Assembly: GCA_963778225.1 (NCBI GenBank)
Contig: CAVZTR010000002.1
Location: 124,001-188,000 of the forward strand
From: JAGVSR01 sp963778225
GTDB taxonomy: Bacteria; Pseudomonadota; Alphaproteobacteria; Rhizobiales; Hyphomicrobiaceae
Length of the DNA stretch: 64,000 bases
Direction of reading: 5' to 3'
Under the pieces are notes generated by a model. The model searched no databases. It saw only the letters and a program-made list of their open reading frames with translations, and was not told where the DNA came from. Positions 18,042 to 27,926 of the stretch are shown here, piece after piece. Both the position numbers and the translations under genes were made by a program. Position 1 is the first letter of the stretch. The number at the start of each line of letters is the position of its first letter.

Positions 18042-19232
18042 ATGCCCGAGACAGACATTCGCCAGTTCAACATCAATTTCGGGCCGCAGCATCCCGCGGC
18101 ACACGGCGTGCTGCGCCTCGTCCTGGAACTCGACGGCGAGGTCGTGGAGCGGGTGGACCCGCACGTAGGTCTACTGCATCGTGGCACGGAGAAGCTGATC
18201 GAGGCGAAGACCTACACGCAGGCGATCGGCTATTTCGACCGGCTCGACTATGTGGCTCCGATGAACCAGGAGCATGCGTTCTGCCTCGCGGCGGAAAAGC
18301 TGCTCGGCATCGAAGTGCCGCGTCGGGCGCAGCTCATCCGCGTGCTCTATTCGGAGATCGGGCGACACCTGTCGCACCTGCTCAACGTCACGACGCAGGC
18401 GATGGACGTCGGTGCGCTGACCCCGCCGCTGTGGGGCTTCGAAGAGCGCGAGAAGCTGATGGTCTTCTATGAGCGCGCGTCGGGCTCGCGGATGCATGCG
18501 AAGTATTTTCGCGTGGGTGGCGTGCATCAGGATCTGCCGCCGGAGCTGATCGACGACATCTACAATTGGTGCGATCCGTTCCTGAAGACGCTCGACGATA
18601 TCGATGGGCTTCTGACCGACAACCGGATTTTCAAGCAGCGAAACGTCGACATCGGTGTGGTGTCGCTACAGGAGGCGTTCGACTGGGGCTTTTCGGGCGT
18701 GATGGTGCGCGGGTCAGGTGCGGCGTGGGATCTGCGCAAGGCGCAGCCGTACGAATGCTATGAGGAGTTCGATTTCGACATTCCCATCGGGAAGAACGGC
18801 GACTGCTATGACCGCTATCTCTGCCGCATGGCCGAGATGCGCGAGAGCGTGAAAATCATGAAGCAGGCGTGCGATAAGTTGCGCCAGCCGGACGGCCAAG
18901 GGCCGGTGATGACGGCGAACAAGAAGGTGGCAGCGCCCAAGCGGGGCGAGATGAAGCGCTCGATGGAAGCGCTCATTCACCACTTCAAGCTCTACACGGA
19001 AGGTTTCCACGTGCCGGCCGGGGAGGTCTATGCCTGCGTCGAAGCGCCGAAGGGCGAGTTCGGCGTGTATCTCGTGGCGGATGGCTCCAACAAGCCGTAT
19101 CGCTGTAAGATCCGCGCGCCGGGTTTCCCGCATCTTGCGGCCATGGACCACCTCAATCGCGGCCACATGCTGGCGGATGTCTCCGCCATTCTCGGCTCGC
19201 TCGACATCGTGTTCGGCGAGATCGACCGCTAG
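18042..19232 (+). CDS. nuoD: NADH-quinone oxidoreductase subunit D
   Basis: The 49-kDa peripheral-arm subunit that forms the quinone pocket together with NuoB. It has 396 residues. Signatures are FGPQHPAAHGVLRLVLELDG, VGLLHRGTEKLIE, the SGSRMHAKYFRVGGVHQDLP loop and the ending SLDIVFGEIDR. It starts 9 bp after the GFA gene. It closes the first block of nuo genes: an antisense gene and a terminator follow. Confidence 0.97.
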   Translation: MPETDIRQFNINFGPQHPAAHGVLRLVLELDGEVVERVDPHVGLLHRGTEKLIEAKTYTQAIGYFDRLDYVAPMNQEHAFCLAAEKLLGIEVPRRAQLIRVLYSEIGRHLSHLLNVTTQAMDVGALTPPLWGFEEREKLMVFYERASGSRMHAKYFRVGGVHQDLPPELIDDIYNWCDPFLKTLDDIDGLLTDNRIFKQRNVDIGVVSLQEAFDWGFSGVMVRGSGAAWDLRKAQPYECYEEFDFDIPIGKNGDCYDRYLCRMAEMRESVKIMKQACDKLRQPDGQGPVMTANKKVAAPKRGEMKRSMEALIHHFKLYTEGFHVPAGEVYACVEAPKGEFGVYLVADGSNKPYRCKIRAPGFPHLAAMDHLNRGHMLADVSAILGSLDIVFGEIDR

Positions 19233-19235
19233 CCC

Positions 19236-19538
19236 TCAGCCCTGCTGACGGGGAACCAAGTTGACGACATTGCCGCTTGCCTGTCCCTGCTGCTCGTAGA
19301 CTTCGAGGAAGGCGATCAGGCTGTCGAGGTGGACGAGGTAATCGGTCCGGTTGATCTCGGTCTCATCGAGCGTGTGGCTGGTGAAATCTGCCCCTTCTAT
19401 GGCGTCCGCGAGGAGCCCCACGGCATTGTCGTATGGGGTGGTGTTCCAATAGTGGACGTCTTCATGGTCCGTTACCCGCTCGCGGATGCCGCGGAGACTG
19501 GCGGCGACGGCGCGGATGCGGCACAAGTCGACGGTCAT
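19236..19538 (-). CDS. Hypothetical protein on the opposite strand between nuoD and nuoE
   Basis: A 100-residue soluble protein, MTVDLCRIRAVAASLRGIRERV to NVVNLVPRQQG. The start is supported by GAGGAGCTGACC immediately before the ATG on the minus strand. Acidic central segment (LLADAIEGADFTSHTLDETEINRTDYLVHLDSLI) with predicted helices. It is convergent with nuoD, whose stop is only 3 bp from its own. I do not recognise the family. Confidence 0.65.
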   Translation of the reverse strand: MTVDLCRIRAVAASLRGIRERVTDHEDVHYWNTTPYDNAVGLLADAIEGADFTSHTLDETEINRTDYLVHLDSLIAFLEVYEQQGQASGNVVNLVPRQQG

Positions 19539-19671
19539 GGTCAGCTCCTCGAATGGGCAATTCGTAACGAACGGTTAGCAAATCATTCACGTTACGCTTA
19601 GGAGTTTATGGATCGCGGTGACGATACAGCTATAACCGGTGGCTGTGTCATAACCAGCGCGGTTTCGTGCG

Positions 19672-19821
19672 ATGTTCGAGTTTCAAACTCAAACCGACCT
19701 TGTGATTTCGCTCACCTTTTTAGTCTGGGCGCTGATCCTTTATCTCGTCAACGTTCGCGGCAAGCGTCGGCGGACGCAGCACGAAGCCTGGCGTAAGGAT
19801 TCCCTCACTCGCTGGAATTGA
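19672..19821 (+). CDS. Small single-pass membrane protein (49 aa)
   Basis: The frame reads MFEFQTQTDLVISLTFLVW, then ALILYLVNVRGKRRRTQ, ending in KDSLTRWN. One clear membrane helix (about residues 10-28) is followed by a basic stretch, predicting an outside-N, inside-C topology. No strong ribosome-binding site is visible. A good terminator lies 50 bp after the stop, which supports a transcript here. Function unknown. Confidence 0.5.
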   Translation: MFEFQTQTDLVISLTFLVWALILYLVNVRGKRRRTQHEAWRKDSLTRWN

Positions 19822-19871
19822 GCATTCAGGTCTGCCTGCCTCCTTGATTTAACCGCTGCGTCACGGCGATA

Positions 19872-19892
19872 TGGCCGGGAACGGCCATTTTT
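19872..19892 (+). terminator. Rho-independent terminator between nuoD and nuoE blocks
   Basis: TGGCCG-GGAA-CGGCCA followed by TTTTT: a compact stem with a GNRA-type loop and a T tract. Confidence 0.8.
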
Positions 19893-19991
19893 GGCAGAAC
19901 GGTGCAGGCTGGACGGCGGGGCTGTTCCACCTATAAAGGTTTAGCTGCAACTTGGCCGAGCGACCGGTTCAAGCCGGCGGGAGGGGCTGAA

Positions 19992-20352
19992 ATGATCGAC
20001 GAGCGCTTTTTGCTGGCGGTGGCAGCGTTGGGCTGGGGGCTTTCGCTTTCGACCTATCGCGTTTTCGCACGTCGAAACGGTTGGCCCATGGGCTCGCTTC
20101 AAGCCGACCTTCCGGCAGTGCCCGTAATCCTTGGGCTTGGCGGCGTTTCTGGCAGGGGTCCTGTTTGCAGCCGCTCGCGGTCCGGACGACGGCGGCTGGG
20201 TGATCGTGCTGTTCGGTCTTCTACTTGCTGTGTTCTGGACGGGGTTCCTGCGGGTAGGATCACAGATCTCGCTGTTCCTGGCCCCTGTCGCGCTGATCTT
20301 CTTGCTGCTCGCTTGGTTCAGTGACTTCGATAAGCTCCTCTATTGGACCTAA
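19992..20352 (+). CDS. Small membrane protein upstream of nuoE, interrupted by one frameshift
   Basis: The first frame begins MIDERFLLAVAALGWGLSLS after GAGGGGCTGAA and reads to DLPAVPVI. The +1 frame continues LGLAAFLAGVLFAAARGP and on through three more hydrophobic segments to FSDFDKLLYWT. Removing one base near 20127-20132 gives 119 residues with about four membrane helices. Both halves look well preserved. I do not recognise the family. It probably belongs with the second nuo transcript. Confidence 0.6.
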
Positions 20353-20695
20353 GTCCTGCGGGCCAAGCCTTCGCTTGGGCCGGCGGAGAGCCCGAATGCG
20401 GCCGGTTCGGGCGTACGCGCAAAATTCTGATTCGCGTCGCCTTCCTCGCGACATCGCAGCGCGGGCGGTCCGCCGATGGGCGAACCCATCCGCGCTTGCT
20501 TTGCCCGCACCAACACCGTAACTGAAATCCGGAACCGTCGAAGGGTTCGCGGGGTGGGGACGCCCTTTGAATTCGCGTGTTGAGGTGCAATGCGTGCTGC
20601 GCATTGAGCCACACGCCGGACCCGTTTCGATGAACTCACAGTGGCAGTCCGGTGTGGGAAGACATTGACCCGCGCTTGGCAGTTTGGAGCCGTGC
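20353..20695. other. Intergenic region before nuoE
   Basis: A 343-bp gap. It has small hairpins (GATGGG-CGAA-CCCATC near 20476, CAATGCG-TGCTG-CGCATTG near 20588) but no ORF I can defend on either strand. It is a reasonable place for a promoter of the nuoE-N block, though no clear -35/-10 is visible. Confidence 0.4.
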
Positions 20696-21646
20696 ATGGC
20701 CGTTCGCCGCTTACATCCAGATCAACCCGCAGGATTTGCTTTCACGTCGGAAAATCTGGCGTGGGTGAATGCGACCATCGCCAAGTATCCGCCGGGCAAA
20801 CAGGCCTCGGCGGTGATCCCGGTGCTGTGGCGCGCGCAGGAACAGATCGGCGGGTGGATTACGGAACCGGCGATCCGCGTCGTCGCCGACCTGCTCGGAA
20901 TGGCGCACATCCGAGTTCTTGAAATCGCGACGTTCTACACGATGTTTCAGTTGGCTCCGATCGGGTCCAAGGCGCACGTCCAGGTGTGCGGAACGACACC
21001 GTGCATGCTGCGGGGGTCGAAGGATCTCATCAAGGTCTGCAAGAAGCGGATTGCCGAAGATCCGTTCCACCTGTCGGCCGACGGAGCGTTCTCGTGGGAA
21101 GAGGTGGAGTGCCTCGGCTCATGCGCGAATGCACCCATGGTACAGATCGGCGCTGACACCTACGAGGATCTGACGCCGGCAAGTTTTGACGCCCTGCTGG
21201 ATGGTTTCGCTCAGGGCATGCCGCCCATGCCCGGGTCGCAAATCGGTCGTACGGCCTCGTGTCCTGAAGGCGGGCCAACGACATTGTCGGATCCGTCGCT
21301 GTTCGATGGGTCTCGTGTGGGCCAGTGGCAGAAGCGGCTGGAGCATGGCTCTGGCGGTTCAGCGCCTTCGGCTCCGACTACGCCTGCGGCGCCGTCCACG
21401 CCCCCGGCTCCTTCAGCGCCTGCGGCGTCGGCTGCTCCGGTTGAGGGTTCAAAGCCCTTCGTGCATCCAGCGGCGCTTGCCGCGATGGCCAACGCAGGGA
21501 TCGTGAAGGAACTCGAGGATCGTGGCAGCGCGGGTGGCAAGCCCATCTCTGCCGGCGAGTTGGCGAGCCTGGCGCAACTGGCCCGCGTCAAGGGGCCTGC
21601 CGCTTTCGGCGCGAAGCCGGACGAAAACGACGGCGTGAAGGGATAA
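20696..21646 (+). CDS. nuoE: NADH-quinone oxidoreductase subunit E with long C-terminal extension
   Basis: The 24-kDa N-module subunit carrying the N1a [2Fe-2S] cluster. The core (about residues 15-190) has IATFYTMFQLAPIG and the cluster cysteines in CGTTPCMLRGS and ECLGSCANAPMVQI. The remaining 120 or so residues are an extension: a Pro/Ala-rich linker (about 220-255) and a final helical segment VHPAALAAMANAGIVKELED. The total of 316 is long for NuoE. The start at 20696 gives MAVRRLHPDQPAGFAFTSEN, the common alphaproteobacterial N terminus. Confidence 0.95.
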   Translation: MAVRRLHPDQPAGFAFTSENLAWVNATIAKYPPGKQASAVIPVLWRAQEQIGGWITEPAIRVVADLLGMAHIRVLEIATFYTMFQLAPIGSKAHVQVCGTTPCMLRGSKDLIKVCKKRIAEDPFHLSADGAFSWEEVECLGSCANAPMVQIGADTYEDLTPASFDALLDGFAQGMPPMPGSQIGRTASCPEGGPTTLSDPSLFDGSRVGQWQKRLEHGSGGSAPSAPTTPAAPSTPPAPSAPAASAAPVEGSKPFVHPAALAAMANAGIVKELEDRGSAGGKPISAGELASLAQLARVKGPAAFGAKPDENDGVKG

Positions 21647-21654
21647 CGCAGTTC

Positions 21655-22944
<1,290 letters not shown>

Positions 22945-23010
22945 ACTGAAGTGTTGTGGCCGCGCTTTCGCGCATGGCCATCTTGAAGCCTATGGGACGA
23001 GAACAGACGC

Positions 23011-25080
23011 ATGGCACGTAAGCTCATCGTCGACGGTGTTGAGATCGAGGTGGAAGACGGCACCACGCTGATGCATGCGTGCGAGGCTGTCGGCGCCGAG
23101 ATTCCGCGCTTTTGCTATCACGAGCGCCTGTCGATCGCCGGCAACTGCCGCATGTGCCTCGTGGAAGTCGAGGGCAGCCCGAAGCCGATCGCGTCCTGCG
23201 CGATGCTGGTCAACGATCTGCCGCCCAACCGCGACGGATCGCCGAAGAAGATCTTCACCAAGAGCGCAGTCGCCAGGAAGGCGCGCGAAGGCGTGATGGA
23301 GTTCCTGCTGCTCAATCATCCGCTAGATTGTCCGATCTGCGACCAGGGCGGCGAGTGCGACCTGCAGGATCAGGCGATGGCGTTCGGCATGGGGGGGTCG
23401 CGCTACGAAGAGAACAAGCGGGCGGTCGAGGACAAGTACATCGGGCCGCTGATCAAGACGGTGATGACGCGCTGCATCCACTGCACGCGGTGCGTACGCT
23501 ATATGACCGAGATCGCCGGTGTCGAAGAATTGGGTCTGATCGGACGCGGCGAGGATGCCGAGATCACGACCTATCTTGAAAAGGGCATCCTGACCGAGAT
23601 GAGCGCCAACGCGGTGGACCTGTGCCCCGTCGGCGCGCTGACGCACCGGCCGTGGGCACATAACGCGCGGCCGTGGGAATTGAAGAAGACGGAAAGCGTA
23701 GACGTGATGGATGCGGTCGGCTCCGCAATTCGGGTCGACACGCGCGGTCGCGAAGTGATGCGCATTCTGCCGCGCAACAACGATGCGGTGAACGAGGAGT
23801 GGATCTCCGACAAGACGCGGCATGTCGTGGACGGATTGAAGATGCAGCGGCTTGACCGGCCGTATGTGCGCCGGAACGGGCGGCTCGTGGCGGCCACGTG
23901 GGCCGAAGCGCTGGATGCAGTGGCGCAACGGCTGAAATCGACGATCCCGGCGAGGATTGGTGCGATCGCGGGTGATCTGGCGGGAGCGGAGGAGATGTTC
24001 GCGCTGCGGGAACTCATGACTGGCCTCGGCGTCACGAACCTGGATTGCCGGCAGGCTGGTGAGGCATTCGAGCCGGCGGCAGGGCGCGCCGGCTATACTT
24101 TCAACGCCACGATCGAGGGCATCGACGTTGCCGACGCGATCCTGATTGTCGGCGCCAATCCGCGGCTGGAAGCGCCGGTGCTCAATGCACGCCTTCGTCG
24201 CCGCGCACGGCAGCCGGGCGTTACGGTGGCGCTGATTGGCGAACCCGTGGACCTCGGGTTCAAGTATCTGCATCTGGGTACCGATCCGTCGGCGATCACG
24301 AAGGTGTTGCAGGCCCCGGCGGCACCGGCGCAGCATCCGATGATCATCGTCGGCAGCGGGGCGGTGTCTCGGTCTGACGGAGCGGCCATCCTTGGCGCGC
24401 TGGCGAAGGCGGCTTTGCAGTTCGGCGTCGTGAAGGACGGCTGGAACGGGTTCTCGGTGCTGCATACGGCGGCGGCGCGCGTGGCGGGACTCGACCTCGG
24501 CTTCGCGCCGGGGGCCAAGGGATTAACGGCGCAACAGATGGCGTCGGGCGGGGTGGACGTGCTGTTCAATCTCGGCGCCGACGAGATCGATATCGCTCCG
24601 GGGCCGTTCGTGATCTACCAGGGCAGCCACGGCGATCGCGGCGCGCACCGCGCCGACGTCATCCTGCCTGGCGCGGCCTACACGGAGAAGAGCGCGACCT
24701 ACGTCAACACGGAAGGCCGCGCCCAGCAGACGGTGCGTGCCGTCTTCCCGCCGGGAGAGGCGCGCGAAGACTGGACCATCCTGCGTGCGGTCTCGGCTGA
24801 GATCGGCAATCCGCTGCCGTTCGATACGCTGGAACAGTTGCGGGCGAAGATGTATGCGGCAGTGCCGCAACTGGCTGCGCTGAACACGGTGGCCGCCGCG
24901 GATGCCAAGGCCATTGAGGCGCTGGCCACAAGGGCCGGCGTGATGCGGGACGACCGATTTGTTGCACCGATCAAGGATTTCTATCTGACAAATCCGATCG
25001 CGCGTGCATCGCAGGTGATGGCGGAATTGAGCGCGCTGCGTCATGCGGCGGCGGGTAAGACGCTGTCGGCTGCGGAATAA
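23011..25080 (+). CDS. nuoG: NADH-quinone oxidoreductase subunit G
   Basis: The 75-kDa N-module subunit with several iron-sulfur clusters, 689 residues as in mitochondrial-type complex I. The [2Fe-2S] motif is CYHERLSIAGNCRMC, with the next cysteines in CPICDQGGECDLQDQ and CIHCTRCVRYMTEI, plus a degenerate molybdopterin-oxidoreductase domain after about residue 220. The C-terminal ADVILPGAAYTEKSATYVN is typical. It lies 66 bp after nuoF and 18 bp before nuoH. Confidence 0.97.
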   Translation: MARKLIVDGVEIEVEDGTTLMHACEAVGAEIPRFCYHERLSIAGNCRMCLVEVEGSPKPIASCAMLVNDLPPNRDGSPKKIFTKSAVARKAREGVMEFLLLNHPLDCPICDQGGECDLQDQAMAFGMGGSRYEENKRAVEDKYIGPLIKTVMTRCIHCTRCVRYMTEIAGVEELGLIGRGEDAEITTYLEKGILTEMSANAVDLCPVGALTHRPWAHNARPWELKKTESVDVMDAVGSAIRVDTRGREVMRILPRNNDAVNEEWISDKTRHVVDGLKMQRLDRPYVRRNGRLVAATWAEALDAVAQRLKSTIPARIGAIAGDLAGAEEMFALRELMTGLGVTNLDCRQAGEAFEPAAGRAGYTFNATIEGIDVADAILIVGANPRLEAPVLNARLRRRARQPGVTVALIGEPVDLGFKYLHLGTDPSAITKVLQAPAAPAQHPMIIVGSGAVSRSDGAAILGALAKAALQFGVVKDGWNGFSVLHTAAARVAGLDLGFAPGAKGLTAQQMASGGVDVLFNLGADEIDIAPGPFVIYQGSHGDRGAHRADVILPGAAYTEKSATYVNTEGRAQQTVRAVFPPGEAREDWTILRAVSAEIGNPLPFDTLEQLRAKMYAAVPQLAALNTVAAADAKAIEALATRAGVMRDDRFVAPIKDFYLTNPIARASQVMAELSALRHAAAGKTLSAAE

Positions 25081-25098
25081 GGAAGGGCAAGGGACGCG

Positions 25099-26160
25099 AT
25101 GGCGGAACAGTCGAGCCTTTGGGACAGTTTCATCTGGCTCGCGGTCAACGTGGGGCTTAGCCTTGCGCTGCTCACGGGGCTCCTGATCATCATCGCCTAT
25201 CTGCTGCTGCTCGACCGCAAGGTATGGGCGGCGGTGCAGTTGCGCAAAGGTCCCAACGTGGTCGGTCCGTGGGGCCTGCTGCAGTCGTTCGCGGATCTCA
25301 TCAAGTTCGCCGTGAAGGAGCCGATCATTCCTGCGGGCGCCAACAAGGGCGTATTTCTTCTTGCTCCTTTGGCCACCGCCGTGTGCGCGCTGGCCGCATG
25401 GGCGGTGATCCCGATCAGCGAGAACAGCTGGGGCAAGTGGGTGATCTCCGACTTGAACGTCGGCATCCTGTACGTGCTCGCCATTTCCTCGCTCGGCGTT
25501 TACGGCGTGATCATGGGCGGGTGGGCGTCGAACTCGAAGTATCCATTCATGGGCGCGCTGCGTTCGGCGGCGCAGATGGTTTCGTACGAGGTCTCGATCG
25601 GCTTCGTCATTATCACCGTGCTGCTGCTGGTCGGCTCGCTCAACATGACCGACATCGTCCGCGCGCAGGCAGACGGGATCGGAACGTCTGCGGGGTTGCC
25701 GGCGTCGTTCCTCGACTGGCACTGGCTGGTGCTGCTGCCGATGTTCGTGATCTTCTTCATCTCGGCGCTGGCCGAGACGAACCGCCCGCCTTTCGATCTC
25801 GTGGAAGCAGAATCGGAACTCGTCGCCGGCTTCATGGTGGAATACTCATCGACCCCGTACCTGCTCTTCATGCTCGGTGAGTACGTGGCGATCGTGACCA
25901 TGTGCGCTTTGGGCACGATCCTGTTCCTCGGCGGATGGCTGCCGCCGCTCGACATCGTTCCGTTCAACATGGTGCCCGGGATCGTCTGGTTCATTCTCAA
26001 GGCGACGTTCCTGTTCTTCATGTTCGCGATGGTGAAGGCCATGGTGCCGCGCTACCGCTACGACCAGCTGATGCGGCTCGGCTGGAAGGTTTTCCTGCCC
26101 CTGTCGCTTGTTGCCGTGGTCGTCGTCGCGGCCGTTGTGCAGTTCGGGGGCGTGTCGTGA
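25099..26160 (+). CDS. nuoH: NADH-quinone oxidoreductase subunit H
   Basis: The ND1-type membrane subunit that forms the floor of the quinone tunnel. It has 353 residues and about eight helices. Signatures are DRKVWAAVQLRKGPNVVGPW, the third loop ETNRPPFDLVEAESELVAGF, and MVPRYRYDQLMRLGWKVFLP near the end. Its stop overlaps the GTG start of the next small gene by 4 bp. Confidence 0.97.
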   Translation: MAEQSSLWDSFIWLAVNVGLSLALLTGLLIIIAYLLLLDRKVWAAVQLRKGPNVVGPWGLLQSFADLIKFAVKEPIIPAGANKGVFLLAPLATAVCALAAWAVIPISENSWGKWVISDLNVGILYVLAISSLGVYGVIMGGWASNSKYPFMGALRSAAQMVSYEVSIGFVIITVLLLVGSLNMTDIVRAQADGIGTSAGLPASFLDWHWLVLLPMFVIFFISALAETNRPPFDLVEAESELVAGFMVEYSSTPYLLFMLGEYVAIVTMCALGTILFLGGWLPPLDIVPFNMVPGIVWFILKATFLFFMFAMVKAMVPRYRYDQLMRLGWKVFLPLSLVAVVVVAAVVQFGGVS

Positions 26161-26372
26161 CAGGTCCGCTGGTCGGGTTAGCGGTGGGTTTCGTTGCGGG
26201 GCTGTTCGGCTTCGTCGCGATCCGCCGGCTGGCTGATCGGATCCAGGCGGCCCGTCCGGACGACGCCGGGCAGCGAACGGCGTCGCTCTTGAGGTCGACG
26301 GCAGTCGTCGATCTCGTGTTGTTTACGGCGGGCGGTGCGCTCGTCGGCTGGTATGTGTTTCCGAATGGTTGA
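26157..26372 (+). CDS. Small membrane protein between nuoH and nuoI
   Basis: A 71-residue protein, GTG start, MTGPLVGLAVGFVAGLFGFV. It has two hydrophobic segments flanking a polar linker (RRLADRIQAARPDDAGQRTAS) and ends LVGWYVFPNG. The 4-bp overlap with the nuoH stop shows translational coupling to complex I genes. It is not one of the fourteen core subunits. An accessory or assembly role is a guess. Confidence 0.65.
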   Translation: MTGPLVGLAVGFVAGLFGFVAIRRLADRIQAARPDDAGQRTASLLRSTAVVDLVLFTAGGALVGWYVFPNG

Positions 26373-26391
26373 TCTCAAGGCCATCTGACCC

Positions 26392-26880
26392 ATGAACATC
26401 GCCCAGGGCGTGAAATCACTGTTTCTCATCGAGTTCGTGAAGGCGTTCGGCCTCACGATGCGGTACTTCTTCGCGCCGAAAAAGACGCTGAACTATCCCT
26501 TCGAGAAGGGGCCGCTGAGCCCGCGATTCCGCGGTGAACATGCGCTGCGCCGGTATCCGAACGGGGAAGAGCGTTGCATCGCCTGCAAGCTGTGCGAGGC
26601 GATCTGCCCGGCGCAGGCGATCACCATCGAAGCGGGGCCGCGGCGCAATGACGGCACGCGGCGCACCACGCGCTACGATATCGACATGACGAAGTGCATC
26701 TATTGCGGCCTGTGCCAGGAGGCGTGTCCGGTGGACGCGATTGTGGAAGGGCCGAACTTCGAGTTCGCGACGGAGACGCGCGAGGAACTTTTCTACGATA
26801 AGGACAAGCTGCTCGCGAACGGCGACCGTTGGGAGCGCGAGATCGCGCGCAACATGGCGGCGGATGCGAAGTACAGGTGA
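26392..26880 (+). CDS. nuoI: NADH-quinone oxidoreductase subunit I
   Basis: The 23-kDa ferredoxin-like subunit that carries clusters N6a and N6b from NuoG to NuoB. It has 162 residues. The two 8Fe-type motifs are CIACKLCEAICP and CIYCGLCQEACP, each followed by the usual A/D-A-I. The N terminus (GVKSLFLIEFVKAFGLTMRY) is the amphipathic membrane-contacting helix of alphaproteobacterial and mitochondrial forms. Confidence 0.97.
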   Translation: MNIAQGVKSLFLIEFVKAFGLTMRYFFAPKKTLNYPFEKGPLSPRFRGEHALRRYPNGEERCIACKLCEAICPAQAITIEAGPRRNDGTRRTTRYDIDMTKCIYCGLCQEACPVDAIVEGPNFEFATETREELFYDKDKLLANGDRWEREIARNMAADAKYR

Positions 26881-26982
26881 GGATTTTTGGGATGAGTGGT
26901 TCGTGCAAACGGCTGCTACTCACCCCGACCCTCTCTCCGTCAAAGGCGGTGGGGTGATGGGGCAGGATCGGATGACCGGGAT

Positions 26983-27615
26983 ATGCTGACGGCTGGGTTC
27001 TTCTATCTGTTTGCGGTACTGGCGATCGCGTCAGCGACGATGGTGATCGTGGCGCGCAATCCCGTGCACGCGGTGCTGTTCTTGATCCTGACGTTCTTCA
27101 ACGCGGCGGGGCTGTTCATTCTGCTCGGCGCTGAATTTCTCGCGATGCTGCTCGTCATCGTCTACGTGGGCGCGGTGGCGGTGCTGTTCCTGTTCGTCGT
27201 GATGATGCTGGACGTGGATTTTGCCGAATTGCGCGCCGGCTTCATCAACAATGCGCCCATAGGATTGCTGGTTGCGGGCATTGTGCTCGTCGAACTCGTC
27301 GCGCTGTTCGTGACCGGGGCCTCCGATGGACTGCCGACCGCCATTCCGGCGGCAGCGCCCGGTGTGGAAACGGTGACGAACACGGAGCAGATCGGTCGCG
27401 TGCTTTATACGAAGTACGTTTATTTCTTCCAGGCGGCGGGCCTCGTGCTCCTCGTTGCGATGATCGGTGCGATCGTGCTGACGCTGCGCCATCGTGAAGG
27501 CGTGAAGCGGCAGTCCATTTCGGCGCAGAACGCACGCACCCCGGCCATGGGTCTTGAAGTGATCAAGGTGGCGCCGGGTGGCGCTGTTATTCCCTCTTCG
27601 GAGGGGCCGCGATGA
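26983..27615 (+). CDS. nuoJ: NADH-quinone oxidoreductase subunit J
   Basis: The ND6-type membrane subunit with five helices, 210 residues. The ATG at 26983 gives MLTAGFFYLFAVLAIASATM. The third helix has the conserved EFLAMLLVIVYVGAVAVLFLF, whose pi-bulge tyrosine region couples redox and proton movement. Its stop overlaps the next ATG by 4 bp. Confidence 0.96.
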   Translation: MLTAGFFYLFAVLAIASATMVIVARNPVHAVLFLILTFFNAAGLFILLGAEFLAMLLVIVYVGAVAVLFLFVVMMLDVDFAELRAGFINNAPIGLLVAGIVLVELVALFVTGASDGLPTAIPAAAPGVETVTNTEQIGRVLYTKYVYFFQAAGLVLLVAMIGAIVLTLRHREGVKRQSISAQNARTPAMGLEVIKVAPGGAVIPSSEGPR

Positions 27616-27926
27616 CGGGGTTTCTGCTCAAGGGTCTGGGCTTCTTTCTGGCGGCGGCGGTTGTGAGCGCGCTGTTGACCTGGATTGTGCCGGGCAAGAT
27701 CGTGCCGGCAGTCAAGGTGCTGGTGTGGCTGTTGCCGCTCGTGTTTCTGGGCATCGAGTTCTGGGCGATGCGTGCGTCGCATGACATCACCTGGGCGGCT
27801 GCCTGGCGGGGGGCCATCTCGGCGGGCGCACAGACACTCATCTTCTGGCCCGGGGCGCTGGCCGGGCACTATGGCGTTGAGGCGCTGCGCGCCGATCTTC
27901 AGGGCCCGCGGGGGAACACTTTCTGA
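27612..27926 (+). CDS. Membrane protein between nuoJ and nuoK
   Basis: A 104-residue protein with three or four hydrophobic segments (LLKGLGFFLAAAVVSALL, AVKVLVWLLPLVFLGIEF, AISAGAQTLIFWPGALAGHY). It overlaps nuoJ by 4 bp and shares one base with the nuoK start, so it is translated as part of the operon. It is not a known core subunit and I do not recognise a family. Confidence 0.75.
   Translation: MTGFLLKGLGFFLAAAVVSALLTWIVPGKIVPAVKVLVWLLPLVFLGIEFWAMRASHDITWAAAWRGAISAGAQTLIFWPGALAGHYGVEALRADLQGPRGNTF

Noticed and set aside
17102..18164. Minus-strand frames opposite the thioesterase and GFA genes
   Set aside because: They lack domains and ribosome-binding sites, while both plus-strand proteins show complete active-site or zinc motifs.
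19329..19601. Plus-strand frame opposite the minus-strand gene near nuoD
   Set aside because: No ribosome-binding site; the minus-strand frame has one and a more protein-like composition.
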